Below are positions 16,353 to 26,500 of a DNA stretch of 64,000 nucleotides, piece after piece (within the stretch, counting starts at the first letter, position 1; every line of letters starts with the position of its first letter). The translations under genes and the position numbers were made by a program. This DNA comes from Hymenobacter rigui (lineage in GTDB: Bacteria; Bacteroidota; Bacteroidia; Cytophagales; Hymenobacteraceae). Location of the stretch: positions 372,001 to 436,000 of the forward strand of contig NZ_RWIT01000003.1 of the NCBI RefSeq assembly GCF_003944715.1. Reading direction: 5' to 3'. Under the pieces are notes generated by a model that saw nothing but the letters and a program-made list of their open reading frames with translations, had not been told where the DNA came from and did not search any database.

Positions 16353-17615
16353 TTACTGCGCCCGAATAGCAATAACAGGATCGAGGTTGGAAGCCAGCAC
16401 AGCCGGAATAATACCGGCCAGCACCCCAATCACCACCGAAACGGTAAGCCCCAGGGAGATGTTGCCGGCCGACAGAAACAGCGGCAGGGCATCTTGGGGC
16501 AGCAGCGTAATCAGGAACACCAGCAGAATGCCGGCCCCGCCACCCAGCAGGCACAGAAATACGGCCTCAAACAGAAACTGGAACAGCACAAAGTAGTTCT
16601 TGGCCCCCAATGACTTCTGAATCCCGATGATATTGGTGCGCTCCTTCACCGACACAAACATGATGTTAGCAATGCCGAAGCCCCCCACCAGCATAGCAAA
16701 GCCCCCAATTACCCAGCCTGCAATACCAATCACGGAAAACAGCTGCGTAATGGCATTGGCCAGCAGTTCGGGGCGGTTCAGGGCAAACGAATCGTCCTCA
16801 CGGGGTTTCAGGCCCCGGATAACGCGCATATTGCCCTGAATTTCGGCCTCCAGATTCAACAGGCCGGGGTCGTCGTCGCGGCCTTTTACGGCAATGGTTG
16901 GCTGCGCACCTCCCATGCCGTTGGTACTCAGCTGGAATATCTTGGTGAAGGAGGTGAAAGGAATATAGCAGTTGGTGTCGTTGCTGGGGGTATCCAGCAG
17001 CTTCTTTCCTTCCTTCTGCATCACCCCGATGATGGTGTAGCGCTGCCCTTTGGCTTTAAACTCCTGGCCCAGAGCCGAGCCATTGGGAAATAGGTTATGC
17101 GCAATATCATAGCCCACAATGGCCACGTTGCGGGCCGCATTCATCTCCTGCTGGGTAAAGTAGCGACCCTCCGCAACCGGCACATCCGATACCCGACGGT
17201 AATCGAAGCTGATACCCTGGATGGCACAGTCGCTGACGGAGTTGGAGCCGGCTTTGAGCGTATTGCCGCCCGTAGCTGCGAAAATGGCTATACCATTGTG
17301 ACTGGCCGGATTGAGAGTGCGCTGAATCTCTCGGAACTCCCGTACCGTAGGCACCGGCCGGTTGAAGTATTTCCACCACGGATAGTCGCCGCCGAAGGCC
17401 CAGGGCCACTTTTGCACGTAAATCACCTTGTCGCCCACAAAGCTCATACTGTCGCGGATGTTCTTCTCCAGCGAGTCGACGATGGTGAAAACGGCAATAA
17501 TGGCAAAAATACCTACCGTAACCCCCAGCAGTGAGAGGATGGTACGGAGCAGGTTTGATTTCAGAGCTTCCCACGCGAAGCGAAAACTTTCCAGGGTTAA
17601 GCGCAGTGCTTTCAT
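16353..17615 (-). CDS. MacB/FtsX-type ABC transporter permease
   Basis: 420 residues in the classic MacB layout. One membrane helix near the N-terminus (LLRTILSLLGVTVGIFAIIAVF, in pieces around residues 20-42) is followed by a large periplasmic domain (about 45-280, with VSDVPVAEGRYFTQQE and FPNGSALGQEF), then three helices at the C-terminus (AGWVIGGFAMLVGGFGIANI, LFEAVFLCLLGGGAG and VSVVIGVLAGIIPAVLASN). MacB-type machines move substrates such as lipoproteins or peptides across the envelope by mechanotransmission. No ATPase or membrane-fusion partner is adjacent, so the substrate is unknown. Divergent from queA. Confidence 0.9.
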   Translation of the reverse strand: MKALRLTLESFRFAWEALKSNLLRTILSLLGVTVGIFAIIAVFTIVDSLEKNIRDSMSFVGDKVIYVQKWPWAFGGDYPWWKYFNRPVPTVREFREIQRTLNPASHNGIAIFAATGGNTLKAGSNSVSDCAIQGISFDYRRVSDVPVAEGRYFTQQEMNAARNVAIVGYDIAHNLFPNGSALGQEFKAKGQRYTIIGVMQKEGKKLLDTPSNDTNCYIPFTSFTKIFQLSTNGMGGAQPTIAVKGRDDDPGLLNLEAEIQGNMRVIRGLKPREDDSFALNRPELLANAITQLFSVIGIAGWVIGGFAMLVGGFGIANIMFVSVKERTNIIGIQKSLGAKNYFVLFQFLFEAVFLCLLGGGAGILLVFLITLLPQDALPLFLSAGNISLGLTVSVVIGVLAGIIPAVLASNLDPVIAIRAQ

Positions 17616-17757
17616 GCGGTGAGTGGGGTCAGCAAAGGGCGTGGAAAGGGCAATAAGCAGATTTCGGGCGAAAAGTAACGATTATTCCGACTATTCTGTG
17701 TAATTTCGCGGCTCAATTTTTTCCCTTAGGTTCCCCACCTATTGCCCTGTCTGGCCC

Positions 17758-18807
17758 ATGAAGCTTTCTGAGTTCAAGTTTGACCTGCCTGAAAACCTGT
17801 TGGCACAGCATCCCGCCAAAAACCGCGACGAGTCGCGCTTAATGGTGCTGCACCGCGACAGTGGCAAAATCGAGCACCGCACCTTCAAGGATATACTGGA
17901 GTATTTTGGCGAGGGCGACGTATTTGTAGTAAACGACACGAAGGTTTTTCCGGCACGCCTCTATGGCAACAAGGAAAAGACCGGTGCTCAGATTGAAGTG
18001 TTCCTGCTGCGCGAGCTGAACAAGGAAATTCATCTGTGGGACGTGCTGGTGGATCCGGCTCGTAAAATCCGGGTGGGCAACAAGCTGTACTTCGGCGAGT
18101 CGGACATGGTGGCAGAGGTAATTGACAATACCACCTCGCGCGGCCGTACCATCAAGTTCCTGTTTGATGGCTCCGACGAGGAGTTTTATAAGGCGCTGCA
18201 CGATTTGGGCGAGACGCCCATTCCGAAAGACTTCATTACCCGGGAAACCGAAGCGGCCGATAAAGAGCGGTACCAGACGATTTACGCCAAGCACACGGGT
18301 GCCGTAGCCGCCCCTTCGGCGGGCCTGCACTTTACCCGCGAGGTAATGAAGCGCCTGGAAATCAAAGGCGTAGAAGTAGTACCTGTAACGCTGCACGTAG
18401 GTTTGGGCACCTTCCGGACGGTTGACGTGGAAGACCTGACCAAGCACAAGATGGACTCCGAGAACTTCATCGTTCCGGCAGAATCGGCGGTGGTAGTAAA
18501 TAAGGCGCTGGATACCAAAAAGCGGGTATGTGCCATTGGCACCACCTCAATGCGGGCCATGGAGTCGTCGGTTTCGGCTAACTCCCGCCTGAAGCCCACG
18601 GAAGGCTGGACGGACAAGTTCATCTTCCCGCCTTACGACTTCAAAATTGCCAACTCGCTGCTTACCAACTTCCATACGCCAGAAAGCACGCTGATGATGA
18701 TGGCCTCCGCCTTTGCCGGGCACGAGCTGCTCATCGAAGCATATCAGACGGCCATTAAGGAGAAGTATAAGTTCTTCAGCTACGGCGACGCCATGCTGAT
18801 TCTCTAG
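17758..18807 (+). CDS. queA: S-adenosylmethionine:tRNA ribosyltransferase-isomerase QueA
   Basis: 349 residues (E. coli 356). Transfers the ribosyl part of SAM to 7-aminomethyl-7-deazaguanine in tRNA, giving epoxyqueuosine. Start [20 protein letters not shown] and motifs [39 protein letters not shown] and [19 protein letters not shown] match the family throughout. Monocistronic, with an intrinsic terminator at 18867-18897 before ispD. Other queuosine genes are not in the window. Confidence 0.96.
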   Translation: MKLSEFKFDLPENLLAQHPAKNRDESRLMVLHRDSGKIEHRTFKDILEYFGEGDVFVVNDTKVFPARLYGNKEKTGAQIEVFLLRELNKEIHLWDVLVDPARKIRVGNKLYFGESDMVAEVIDNTTSRGRTIKFLFDGSDEEFYKALHDLGETPIPKDFITRETEAADKERYQTIYAKHTGAVAAPSAGLHFTREVMKRLEIKGVEVVPVTLHVGLGTFRTVDVEDLTKHKMDSENFIVPAESAVVVNKALDTKKRVCAIGTTSMRAMESSVSANSRLKPTEGWTDKFIFPPYDFKIANSLLTNFHTPESTLMMMASAFAGHELLIEAYQTAIKEKYKFFSYGDAMLIL

Positions 18808-18866
18808 CGCAGAAAATCCGTATTCGGAGAGCAGCGTCTGACGTTTCACTCTGTTTCGCAAGTCTG

Positions 18867-18897
18867 GCCCGGTTACCTTTGGTGACCGGGCTTTTTG
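18867..18897 (+). terminator. Intrinsic terminator of queA
   Basis: GCCCGGTTACC / GGTGACCGGGC stem with a TTT loop, then CTTTTTG. One G-T pair in the stem. The hairpin overlaps a possible earlier ATG (18879) of ispD, which argues for the later ispD start. Confidence 0.9.
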
Positions 18898-18947
18898 TTG
18901 ACCACTCTGCCCACGTGGTTACTACACACTTCATAGCGCCACTTCCT

Positions 18948-19625
18948 ATGTCGAAGAACCGATACGCCATTCTTGTTGCCGGCGGCAGCGGCACCCGCAT
19001 GGGTGCCGACCGGCCCAAGCAATTTCTGGAGTTAGCCGGCGAACCGGTATTGCTGCACACGCTCCGGCGGTTTGCCGCGCCCGAGCTGCGGGTACAGGAA
19101 CTGGTAGTAGTGTTACCGGCCGAGCAGTTTACCACCTGGCAGCGCATCTGCGCCGACTACCAGGTGACTATTCCGCATACGGTAGTAGCGGGCGGCGCTA
19201 CCCGCTGGGCCTCCGTGCGCAACGGGCTGGCGCAACTGGCCTCCCACGAAGGCGGCACGGTGGCGGTGCACGACGGCGTACGGCCGCTTACACCCCAGTC
19301 CGTAATTGAGGCGACGTACCAGGCCGGGTACAACCACGGTGCCGCTGTGGCCGCCGTGGTACCAAAGGATTCGGTGCGCGGGCTCAATCAGCAGGGCTCA
19401 TACGCCTTGAACCGAAGCCGCCTGCGCCTGGTACAAACGCCCCAGTGCTTTGAGCTGAATTTGCTGCAACGGGCTTATAAGCTGCCGGAACTTACCACCT
19501 TCACCGACGATGCCAGCGTAGTGGAAGACCTCCACCCGATTCATCTGGTGGAAGGTGACTATCGGAACCTCAAAATCACCACGCCGGAGGATCTGCTGCT
19601 GGCAGAGGCATTGTTACACCGCTAA
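18948..19625 (+). CDS. ispD: 2-C-methyl-D-erythritol 4-phosphate cytidylyltransferase IspD
   Basis: 225 residues from ATG 18948 (MSKNRYAILVAGGSGTRMG). Joins CTP to MEP in the non-mevalonate isoprenoid pathway, which feeds the carotenoid route that uses CrtY. The nucleotide-binding loop AGGSGTRMGADRPKQF, the conserved VAVHDGVRPL and VQTPQCFEL are present. An earlier in-frame ATG at 18879 lies within the queA terminator and adds 23 non-conserved residues, so I rejected it. The gene ends inside the left arm of a strong hairpin. Confidence 0.95.
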   Translation: MSKNRYAILVAGGSGTRMGADRPKQFLELAGEPVLLHTLRRFAAPELRVQELVVVLPAEQFTTWQRICADYQVTIPHTVVAGGATRWASVRNGLAQLASHEGGTVAVHDGVRPLTPQSVIEATYQAGYNHGAAVAAVVPKDSVRGLNQQGSYALNRSRLRLVQTPQCFELNLLQRAYKLPELTTFTDDASVVEDLHPIHLVEGDYRNLKITTPEDLLLAEALLHR

Positions 19626-19664
19626 CAAAACAGGCGGCCCCGTGTGGGGCCGCCTGTTTTGTTA
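19623..19664. terminator. Bidirectional terminator, ispD / lipoprotein gene
   Basis: A perfect 19-bp stem: left arm 19623-19641 (TAACAAAACAGGCGGCCCC), right arm 19646-19664, 4-nt loop GTGT. A-rich and T-rich flanks make it an intrinsic terminator in both directions; the TAA stop of ispD is the first three bases. Confidence 0.95.
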
Positions 19665-19684
19665 GGTACGGGAACCGGAGCAGC

Positions 19685-20542
19685 TTACAGCCGCCCGCCA
19701 ACCCGGATAGTGCGCGTGGTGCCATTTACCGTGATGGTGGCAATATTATCACAGGCCTGGGTGCCGGTGGGGTCATAGTTCAGGAGCAGCTCTTTCTCGC
19801 GGGAAGTCAGCACTTTCACCGTGCCGGCTACAAACGTACGGGCGCAGCCGGCCTGAAATTTCTTAATGAGAGGCTGCTGCACCGTGGCCGTGTAGCTGAC
19901 GCCTTTGCGGTTGGTGCCCGACGTCTGGCCCGTTACGCTGTACTCATCATCGGCAATGGTACGGGTACCAAAGCCCGCTGTGCGGGTGTACACCCGTTGC
20001 GAAGCCCAGGAGTGCGTGCCGGCCGAGGTGGTGATGCTGGCATTCTGCACATCCAGACTCCAGGAGCCCTGACCCAGGTTGGTAATCGTGCGGGTACCGG
20101 TGTGCTGGTTATCGTTGCGGAAATAGTTGACCAGCGTGATGGTGACGGTGGAGCCAGCCTGGCGGTAGGGGCCACTGAACACCGCTACAATTTTCCCGCG
20201 CCGGGCTACGCCGTTAGGACCTACGCAATTGGTAGTGCCAAAATCAAGCGTGAGGGTGCGGGTGGCGGCATCGTAGGTGCGGGTTACGCAGGAGCCACCC
20301 ACGCGGCCCAGGTCGGCAGGCTCAGCAGCGGGACTACCATTCACGGCTGCGTCGGAGGGGGAACCCGCGTCAACCAGATCCGCCACGGTGGCGTTTTCGT
20401 CCTCGGCCAGGCTCTGATCTTCGGCAGATACGGCGGCATCGGCGGTGGATTGAGGGTCATTGGATTTATCACAGGCGGCCAGCAGCAGCGAAGAAGAAGC
20501 CAGGGCGGCGAAGCCAAGCAAACGGAATGCGGAGCGTTTCAT
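19685..20542 (-). CDS. Putative outer-membrane lipoprotein
   Basis: 285 residues. The signal ends in a lipobox (SSLLLAAC), so Cys-24 would be lipidated. An Ala/Asp/Ser-rich linker (about residues 25-75) leads to a beta-rich domain with SCVTRTYDAATRTLTLDFGTT, GKIVAVFSGPYRQAG and GTHSWASQRVYTR, and a last part with two cysteines (GCARTF and QACDNIAT). This arrangement recurs in secreted hypothetical proteins of Hymenobacter-like bacteria, but I know no function. Divergent from the DUF4142 gene cluster. Confidence 0.85.
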   Translation of the reverse strand: MKRSAFRLLGFAALASSSLLLAACDKSNDPQSTADAAVSAEDQSLAEDENATVADLVDAGSPSDAAVNGSPAAEPADLGRVGGSCVTRTYDAATRTLTLDFGTTNCVGPNGVARRGKIVAVFSGPYRQAGSTVTITLVNYFRNDNQHTGTRTITNLGQGSWSLDVQNASITTSAGTHSWASQRVYTRTAGFGTRTIADDEYSVTGQTSGTNRKGVSYTATVQQPLIKKFQAGCARTFVAGTVKVLTSREKELLLNYDPTGTQACDNIATITVNGTTRTIRVGGRL

Positions 20543-20735
20543 GAGGGGCGAGAAAAAAGTGTGGAGACGTGGTGAAACGGAAGTAGTGAAGAGCTCTTTC
20601 GCTGGGTTGGAGAGAAAAGCTACCGTGGAGTTTAATGCGGTTGGGAACTTTTTTTAAAAATCTATTCCCGAACCTGCCTCGGACAGACGCGTATAGCCCG
20701 CAATAGTCTTACTGCTTTCTCAAACTCCTGATTTT

Positions 20736-21311
20736 ATGCTGATTCCTGTGCGTACGTACGCTGTTCTGCTGTTGGCGCTGGCGGCATGCTCGCAGGCTGA
20801 GAGCAATAAGGATCCGGTTTCGGAGGCCAAATTTCAGAACGAGAAGCGTATTGGGGAGGAGGCCGTGACGAAGCATCAGATCCGGGATGCAGAATTTATA
20901 GTGGAATCCGCAAGCCGCAAAATGCTGCTGGTTGAAATCAGTCAGCTGGCGGTGCGCAAAGCCGCTTCACCCGATACCCGCTACACCGCCCAGAATGTAA
21001 TTGCTCAGACCAATGGGCTGTTGAGCAGCCTCAAAACGCTGGCCCAGCAGCAAAAAATCATGCTACCTACCGGCTTGGGCAAACCCCAGGCAACGCAGGC
21101 CGGTGAGCTGACGGCGCTAAATGGAGCAGCTTTCGACCAGAAATACAGCGAGCAGCTGAGCGCCGTATTGGATACCGACGAAGACGCCTCCGACGACATG
21201 AAGGAGGAAGCGTACGACAGCAATATCCGGACCCTGGCCAGCCAGCAGCTACCCGTGCTCCAGGACCTCTCCCGTGCCGCCGATGCGCTCCGTGACAAGA
21301 TCAAGCCCTGA
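20736..21311 (+). CDS. DUF4142 lipoprotein, first paralogue
   Basis: 191 residues. Signal ending LLLALAACSQ, so probably lipidated at Cys-18. The mature part is a helical DUF4142 domain: RDAEFIVESASRKMLLVEIS, then KTLAQQQKIMLPTGLG, FDQKYSEQL and a last helix (TLASQQLPVLQDLSRAADAL). DUF4142 is a ferritin-like helical bundle common in periplasmic proteins; role unknown. A paralogue lies at 21711 with an 80-residue lipoprotein between them, all on the same strand with short gaps (42 and 114 bp), so likely an operon. Compared with the paralogue, the histidines of the HTKAN and DHEED segments are absent here. Confidence 0.88.
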   Translation: MLIPVRTYAVLLLALAACSQAESNKDPVSEAKFQNEKRIGEEAVTKHQIRDAEFIVESASRKMLLVEISQLAVRKAASPDTRYTAQNVIAQTNGLLSSLKTLAQQQKIMLPTGLGKPQATQAGELTALNGAAFDQKYSEQLSAVLDTDEDASDDMKEEAYDSNIRTLASQQLPVLQDLSRAADALRDKIKP

Positions 21312-21353
21312 TTCTCCCCTCCTATTCTTTCCATCTTTTCCATTTCCCTGAGT

Positions 21354-21596
21354 ATGAAATTCCGCTTTCTTCCTTTCCTGACCCTGAGTGCCGGCCTGCT
21401 GCTGGCGAGCTGCAATGGTGCTGACAAACGCACTGATGGCACTGCTGGCGAAGCCGTGAGCGACATGGACAAAGCTGCTGATGAGGGCGGCGTAAAAGCC
21501 GATGCAGTTGTAATTGACAACAATGCCGGGCCCACGGTAACCGCCAGTGCTGATTCGGCAGCTGCTGCTGATTCGGCGGCCGCACCAGCCAAATAA
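21354..21596 (+). CDS. Small Ala/Asp-rich lipoprotein
   Basis: 80 residues. MKFRFLPFLTLSAGLLLASC is a clear lipoprotein signal (LLASC). The rest is low complexity, Ala/Asp/Ser-rich (ADEGGVKADAVVIDNN, ADSAAAADSAAAPAK) and probably disordered. No domain can be named. It sits between the two DUF4142 genes and is likely co-transcribed with them. Confidence 0.75.
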   Translation: MKFRFLPFLTLSAGLLLASCNGADKRTDGTAGEAVSDMDKAADEGGVKADAVVIDNNAGPTVTASADSAAAADSAAAPAK

Positions 21597-21710
21597 AGCA
21601 TCCTACCAAACTATCAGGAGCCTGAGCAGTGCCGCGAGGTCTGTTCAGGCCCTTGAGTTCCTGCTCCTCTCACCTCTGTCTAACTTCCCCTCCACCACTT
21701 ACACGCTTAT

Positions 21711-22313
21711 ATGAAACGCACACTATTGCAGTTGGCTACGGCCGCTGCTCTTTTTACTACCGCCACGGCCTGTAATTCCAACGATTCAGTAAAACAGGCC
21801 CAGGAGCAGAATGAAGCCAAAAACGATGCCTCAACCTCCGATACAGAAGTAGGCGAGGTAAAGAAGGAGGCCATGGATTTTGATACGGAATTCATGACCA
21901 AAGCCGCTAGTGGCGGTATGCTGGAAGTAGAGTTGGGCACCGCGGTAGCCGCGAAAGGCATGACGCCCGAAGGCAAGCAGTTTGCCAGCTCGATGGTAGC
22001 AGACCACACCAAAGCTAATGCTGAGCTGAAGGAGTTGGCCGCCAAAAAGAATATCACCCTACCCACTGCCCTCGGCGACGACCACAAAAAGGTGTACGAC
22101 GATGTGACGGGCAAAACGGGGGTGAAGATGGACCAGGAGTACCTGAAGGAAATGGTAAAGGACCACGAGGAAGACGTGAAGGAATTCACGGAGGCGTCCG
22201 TGAAAGCCTCTGACCCCGACATTAAGGCCTTTGCCACCAAGCAGGTGCCCGTGCTACAGCACCACCTGGAAATGGCCCAGAAGATGAGTGCCGCCGTAGA
22301 GAATCGGAAATAA
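21711..22313 (+). CDS. DUF4142 periplasmic protein, second paralogue
   Basis: 200 residues. Signal MKRTLLQLATAAALFTTATAC is lipoprotein-like (Cys-21). The DUF4142 domain is clear: DFDTEFMTKAASGGMLEVEL, SMVADHTKANAELKELAAK, NITLPTALGDDHKKVYDDV, DQEYLKEMVKDHEEDVKEF and a last helix with VPVLQHHLEMAQKM. The histidines and acids spread along the helices look like the metal-type positions of ferritin-like bundles, though metal binding is not shown for the family. Ends in an intrinsic terminator at 22345. Confidence 0.92.
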   Translation: MKRTLLQLATAAALFTTATACNSNDSVKQAQEQNEAKNDASTSDTEVGEVKKEAMDFDTEFMTKAASGGMLEVELGTAVAAKGMTPEGKQFASSMVADHTKANAELKELAAKKNITLPTALGDDHKKVYDDVTGKTGVKMDQEYLKEMVKDHEEDVKEFTEASVKASDPDIKAFATKQVPVLQHHLEMAQKMSAAVENRK

Positions 22314-22344
22314 GTACCGGATTCTTCTTTCCGTATAAACGGTC

Positions 22345-22377
22345 AAGCCCGTTCAACGCATTGTTGAACGGGCTTTA
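22345..22377. terminator. Terminator after the DUF4142 cluster
   Basis: Stem AAGCCCGTTCAAC / GTTGAACGGGCTT with a 5-nt loop GCATT, then TATTA. It could serve both the DUF4142 genes and the convergent small gene at 22397. Confidence 0.88.
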
Positions 22378-22396
22378 TTACTGATAGGTAAGGCGC

Positions 22397-22615
22397 TTAC
22401 CGGCGGGCTGTGCTGGCTTCAGTAACCAAGGCAGGCTTATCGGCTTTTATTGGGGCTGGCTGGGCCGGCGCATGGGCAGGAGCAAACGAAGCGGTGCTGG
22501 CCGTGGGGGTATTGGTGGCCATCAGCGGTTTGCCGGCCTGCGCCTGCACAAAGGGTTTGGGAGGCGTGGTAATTATAGCAACGGCCAGCAGGGCGGGAAA
22601 TACCAGGACTTTCAT
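22397..22615 (-). CDS. Small secreted Ala/Pro-rich hypothetical protein
   Basis: 72 residues. The start MKVLVFPALLAVAIITTPPK looks like a signal or membrane anchor, followed by a low-complexity Ala/Pro/Thr region (TASTASFAPAHAPAQPAPIK). No domain. It is supported by the signal-like N-terminus, its position just inside a bidirectional terminator and the absence of any competing gene. Could be a non-functional open frame. Confidence 0.5.
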   Translation of the reverse strand: MKVLVFPALLAVAIITTPPKPFVQAQAGKPLMATNTPTASTASFAPAHAPAQPAPIKADKPALVTEASTARR

Positions 22616-22805
22616 GCGCGGGAGAACGTGGGAGGGAAAAGCCTAAACTAGAAAATATCCGGATTCCTCCCAACTACTGACCACCATTCAGGAAATATGA
22701 AAGCCTGAAATTCCATTAATTCAACAGGAGCTGGTCACAAAACCGGCAGAGCAATCCACTATCTTTCCACGTCTTCTATTCCTTAACCACTTCCCTGTTC
22801 TTTGT

Positions 22806-23492
22806 ATGGACGGCAACGAAAAGGCCCAACACAACCGCGACGCGTTTCAGTTAGAGCGCGTAATTCTGTTTACGGATGCCGTGTTTGCCATTGCCATTAC
22901 ACTGCTGGCCATCGAAATAAAGGTACCGGAGCTGCACCACCGCACCGAGCACGCGGCTCTAAGTGGGCTTGCGCAGTTGACAGCCAAGTTTATTGGCTTT
23001 TTTCTGAGCTTTTTCATCATTGCGGTATATTGGCTGGCTCACCACCGCATTTTCCGGTTTGTGCGGCATACCACCCCCAAGCTGCTGTGGCTGAACATGT
23101 TATTCCTACTCAGCATCGTACTCATGCCCTTCACCACGGCTTTCCAGAGCGAATATGGCATGCTCAGCACGCCGTGGGTGACGTATGCCCTCAACATCAT
23201 CTTCACAGGTATTATGCAAACCCAGCTGCAGCGCTACCTGCGCAACCCGGCCAGCCACCTGGTAGCGCCCCACGAGCAGCAGCACCCCGACCTCGACCCC
23301 GTACGGCCGCTGTTGTCGCCGGCGGTGTTTCTGTTTTCGGCGCTATTGGCGCTAGTGCCGGCGGTGCACCCGTCGCTACTACGCCTGATGCCGCTGCTGC
23401 TGTTTCCGGTGTTTATGCTGTACCAGCGTCGCTACCGGCGGCTGATGCAGGCCTACGAGGCGGCGCACTCGCCACGGCCACACCACGCCTGA
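22806..23492 (+). CDS. TMEM175/DUF1211 family membrane protein
   Basis: 228 residues with about six membrane helices. The first carries the family mark FTDAVFAIAITLLAIEIKVP (the FSDxxFAxxxT element that lines the pore of TMEM175 potassium channels), followed by FIGFFLSFFIIAVYWLAHHR and LLWLNMLFLLSIVLMPFTT, and then three less conserved helices. Bacterial members are K+-conducting channels lacking a P-loop. A selectivity role is family knowledge; physiology here is unknown. Convergent with uvrA, separated by a strong hairpin. Confidence 0.9.
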   Translation: MDGNEKAQHNRDAFQLERVILFTDAVFAIAITLLAIEIKVPELHHRTEHAALSGLAQLTAKFIGFFLSFFIIAVYWLAHHRIFRFVRHTTPKLLWLNMLFLLSIVLMPFTTAFQSEYGMLSTPWVTYALNIIFTGIMQTQLQRYLRNPASHLVAPHEQQHPDLDPVRPLLSPAVFLFSALLALVPAVHPSLLRLMPLLLFPVFMLYQRRYRRLMQAYEAAHSPRPHHA

Positions 23493-23499
23493 AAACGCC

Positions 23500-23537
23500 A
23501 AACGGCCGGCTCCCACGCGGGAGCCGGCCGTTTTCTT
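23500..23537. terminator. Bidirectional terminator, TMEM175-like gene / uvrA
   Basis: Perfect 15-bp stem AAACGGCCGGCTCCC (23500-23514) / GGGAGCCGGCCGTTT (23519-23533) with ACGC loop and T-run TTTTCTTT on the plus strand. Confidence 0.93.
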
Positions 23538-23550
23538 TGGTAGGCAGTAG

Positions 23551-26500
23551 CTACGCCTCGGCGTACTTACTGAGCTTCAGTTCCTCGGCCAGGAAGCGGC
23601 CGGTGTGGCCCTTGCCGGCTTTGGCCACCTGCTCGGGCGTGCCCTGAGCTACAATGGTGCCGCCGGCTCCACCACCTTCCGGCCCGATGTCGATGAGGTG
23701 GTCAGCTACCTTAATCAGGTCGAGGTTGTGCTCGATGATGAGGACAGTGTTGCCCTTATCAGCCAGCTTGTGCAGGACGACGGAGAGGTGGTTGATGTCC
23801 TCGAAGTGCAGGCCGGTGGTAGGCTCGTCGAGAATGTAGAACGTCTTGCCAGTGTCCTTCTTGCTGAGCTCGGTGGCCAGTTTCACGCGCTGGGCTTCGC
23901 CACCCGACAGCGTGGTAGCCTGCTGGCCCAGGGTGAGGTAGCCCAGGCCCACTTCGTTCAGCGTCTGGATTTTGCGCAGGATGCGGGGCTGAAACTCGAA
24001 GAACTCCACGGCCTTTTCCACGGTCATGTCCAGCACGTCGGTGATGCTCTTGCCTTTGAAGCGCACTTCCAGCGTTTCGCGGTTGTAGCGGCGGCCCTTG
24101 CAGGTTTCGCAGGGCACGTGCACGTCGGGCAGGAAGTTCATTTCGATGGTGCGCATGCCGGCTCCTTCGCAGGTTTCGCAGCGCCCGCCTTTCACGTTGA
24201 AGGAGAAGCGCCCCGGTCCGTACCCGCGGATTTTGGCCTCGGGCAGGTTGGCGAACAACTGGCGGATTTCGGTGAACACGCCGGTGTAGGTGGCTGGGTT
24301 GGAGCGCGGCGTGCGCCCAATCGGCGACTGGTCCACCTCAATTACCTTATCGATAAACTCCAGACCCTCAATCTTATCATAGGCCAGCGGCTCGCGCTTG
24401 GCGTTGAAGAAGTGCTGGTTGAGGATGGGGTACAGCGTATCGTGGATGAGCGAGGACTTGCCCGAGCCCGACACGCCCGTGACGGCAATGAGCTTGCCCA
24501 ATGGAAACTTGGCCGTGACGTTTTTGAGGTTGTGGCCTTTAGCCCCGCGCAGCACCAGCTCGTTGCCTTCGCCGGCCCGCTTTTTCTTGCGCAGCTCAAT
24601 GTGTTTCTGCCCGCTGAGGTACTGCGAGGTGAGCGAGCCGCTGGTAAAGATTTCGGAAGGCGTGCCGGAGGCCACAATCTGGCCGCCGTGGATGCCGGCG
24701 CCGGGGCCGATGTCGAGCACGTGGTCGGCGTGCAGGATCATGTCCTTGTCGTGCTCCACCACAATCACCGAGTTGCCCAGGTCGCGCAGGTGCTGCAGGG
24801 CCTTGATGAGCCGCTCGTTGTCGCGCTGGTGCAGGCCGATGCTGGGTTCGTCCATGATGTAGAGCACGCCCACCAGCTGGGTACCAATCTGGGTGGCCAG
24901 ACGGATGCGCTGGCTCTCGCCGCCCGAGAGCGTGCGCACCGAGCGGTGCAGGTTTAGGTAGTCGAGGCCCACTTCCAGCAGGAAGCCAATGCGCTTGCGG
25001 ATTTCCTTCAGCAACTCGCGCGCAATCAGGTTCTGACGCTCCGAGAGGCGGTCTTCCAGGCCCTCAAACCACGCGGCCAGCTCGCTCAGGTCCATAACCG
25101 AAAGCTGCCCGATGTGGTGGTCGGCAATCTTAAAGTGCAGGCTCTCCTTTTTCAAGCGGTAGCCGTGGCACTCGGGGCACTCCTTGGCCTGGGTGTACTG
25201 CTGAATCCACTCCCGGATGTTGTCGGACTCCGACTCCATCTGGCGGCGCAAGAACGGGATAATACCCTCGAAGGGCTCGGTGTAGTTGGCCTTTTTGGGG
25301 TCGGCGTCCTCGTCCTCGGGCACGCCGTGCAGCAGCCGTTCCACCAGGTCGGCGGGCAGCTTTTCGATGGGCGTGCTGAGGCTGGCTTTGTGCTTTTTCA
25401 GGATGAGGCCCAGCTGCTGGAAAATCCAGATGTCCCGGTACTCACCCAGGGGCGCAATGCCGCCGCGGCTGATGCTGAGCTTCTTGTCGGGCATCACCGT
25501 TTCTTCGGTGATTTCCTGCACCTCGCCCAGGCCGTTGCAGGTGGGGCAGGCACCGTATGGCGAGTTGAAGCTGAACGTGTTAGGTGCCGGGTCGTCGTAG
25601 GCAATGCCGGTGGCCGGGTCCATCAGGAAGCGGGAGAAGAACTGGGTGTTGTCCTTCTTCTTGTCGGCATCCAGCACCAGCATGGTGCCTTTGCCCTGGG
25701 TGAGGGCATTCTGCACCGAACCCGACAGGCGGAACCGGTCTTCCTCCTTCACCACCAGCCGGTCGATGACGATTTCGATGTCGTGGATTTTGTAGCGGTC
25801 CACCTGCATCTTGGGCGTGAGGTCGAGCAACTCGCCATCCACGCGCACCTTGGTGAAGCCCAGCTTGGCAATCTGCTGAAACAACTCGCGGTAGTGGCCT
25901 TTGCGGCCCTTCACCACCGGCGCCAGCACCACTAGCTTGCGGCCGTCGTACTCTTTCAGGATGTAGTTGATGATCTGGTCGTCGCTCTGCCGGATCATCT
26001 TCTGGCCCGTGGCGTAGCTGAACGCCTCGGCGGTGCGGGCGTAGAGCAGGCGCAGGAAGTCGTAGATTTCGGTGATGGTGCCGACAGTGGAGCGGGGGTT
26101 GCGCGAGGTGGTTTTCTGCTCGATGCTGATAACCGGCGACAGGCCCTCAATCTTGTCCACATCGGGCCGCTCCAGCCCACCCATGAAGCTGCGGGCGTAG
26201 GCCGAAAACGTTTCCATGTAGCGGCGCTGGCCCTCGGCGTAGATGGTATCAAACGCCAACGACGACTTGCCCGAACCCGAAATACCGGTGAACACCACCA
26301 GCCGCCCGCGTGGAATCTTCACGGACACGTTCTTGAGGTTGTGCTCCCGGGCCCCGTACACCTCAATGTAGGGCGCTTCCAGGTCGGCGGGGCCAAGGAG
26401 CTGGCCCTGGATGCGGGCCTGGTTTTCCAGCACGGCCTCGCTCACCTGCTCCTGGCGCGGCACGGCCTGCACGGCGGCGGTGCTGTGCTCAGTGGCATTG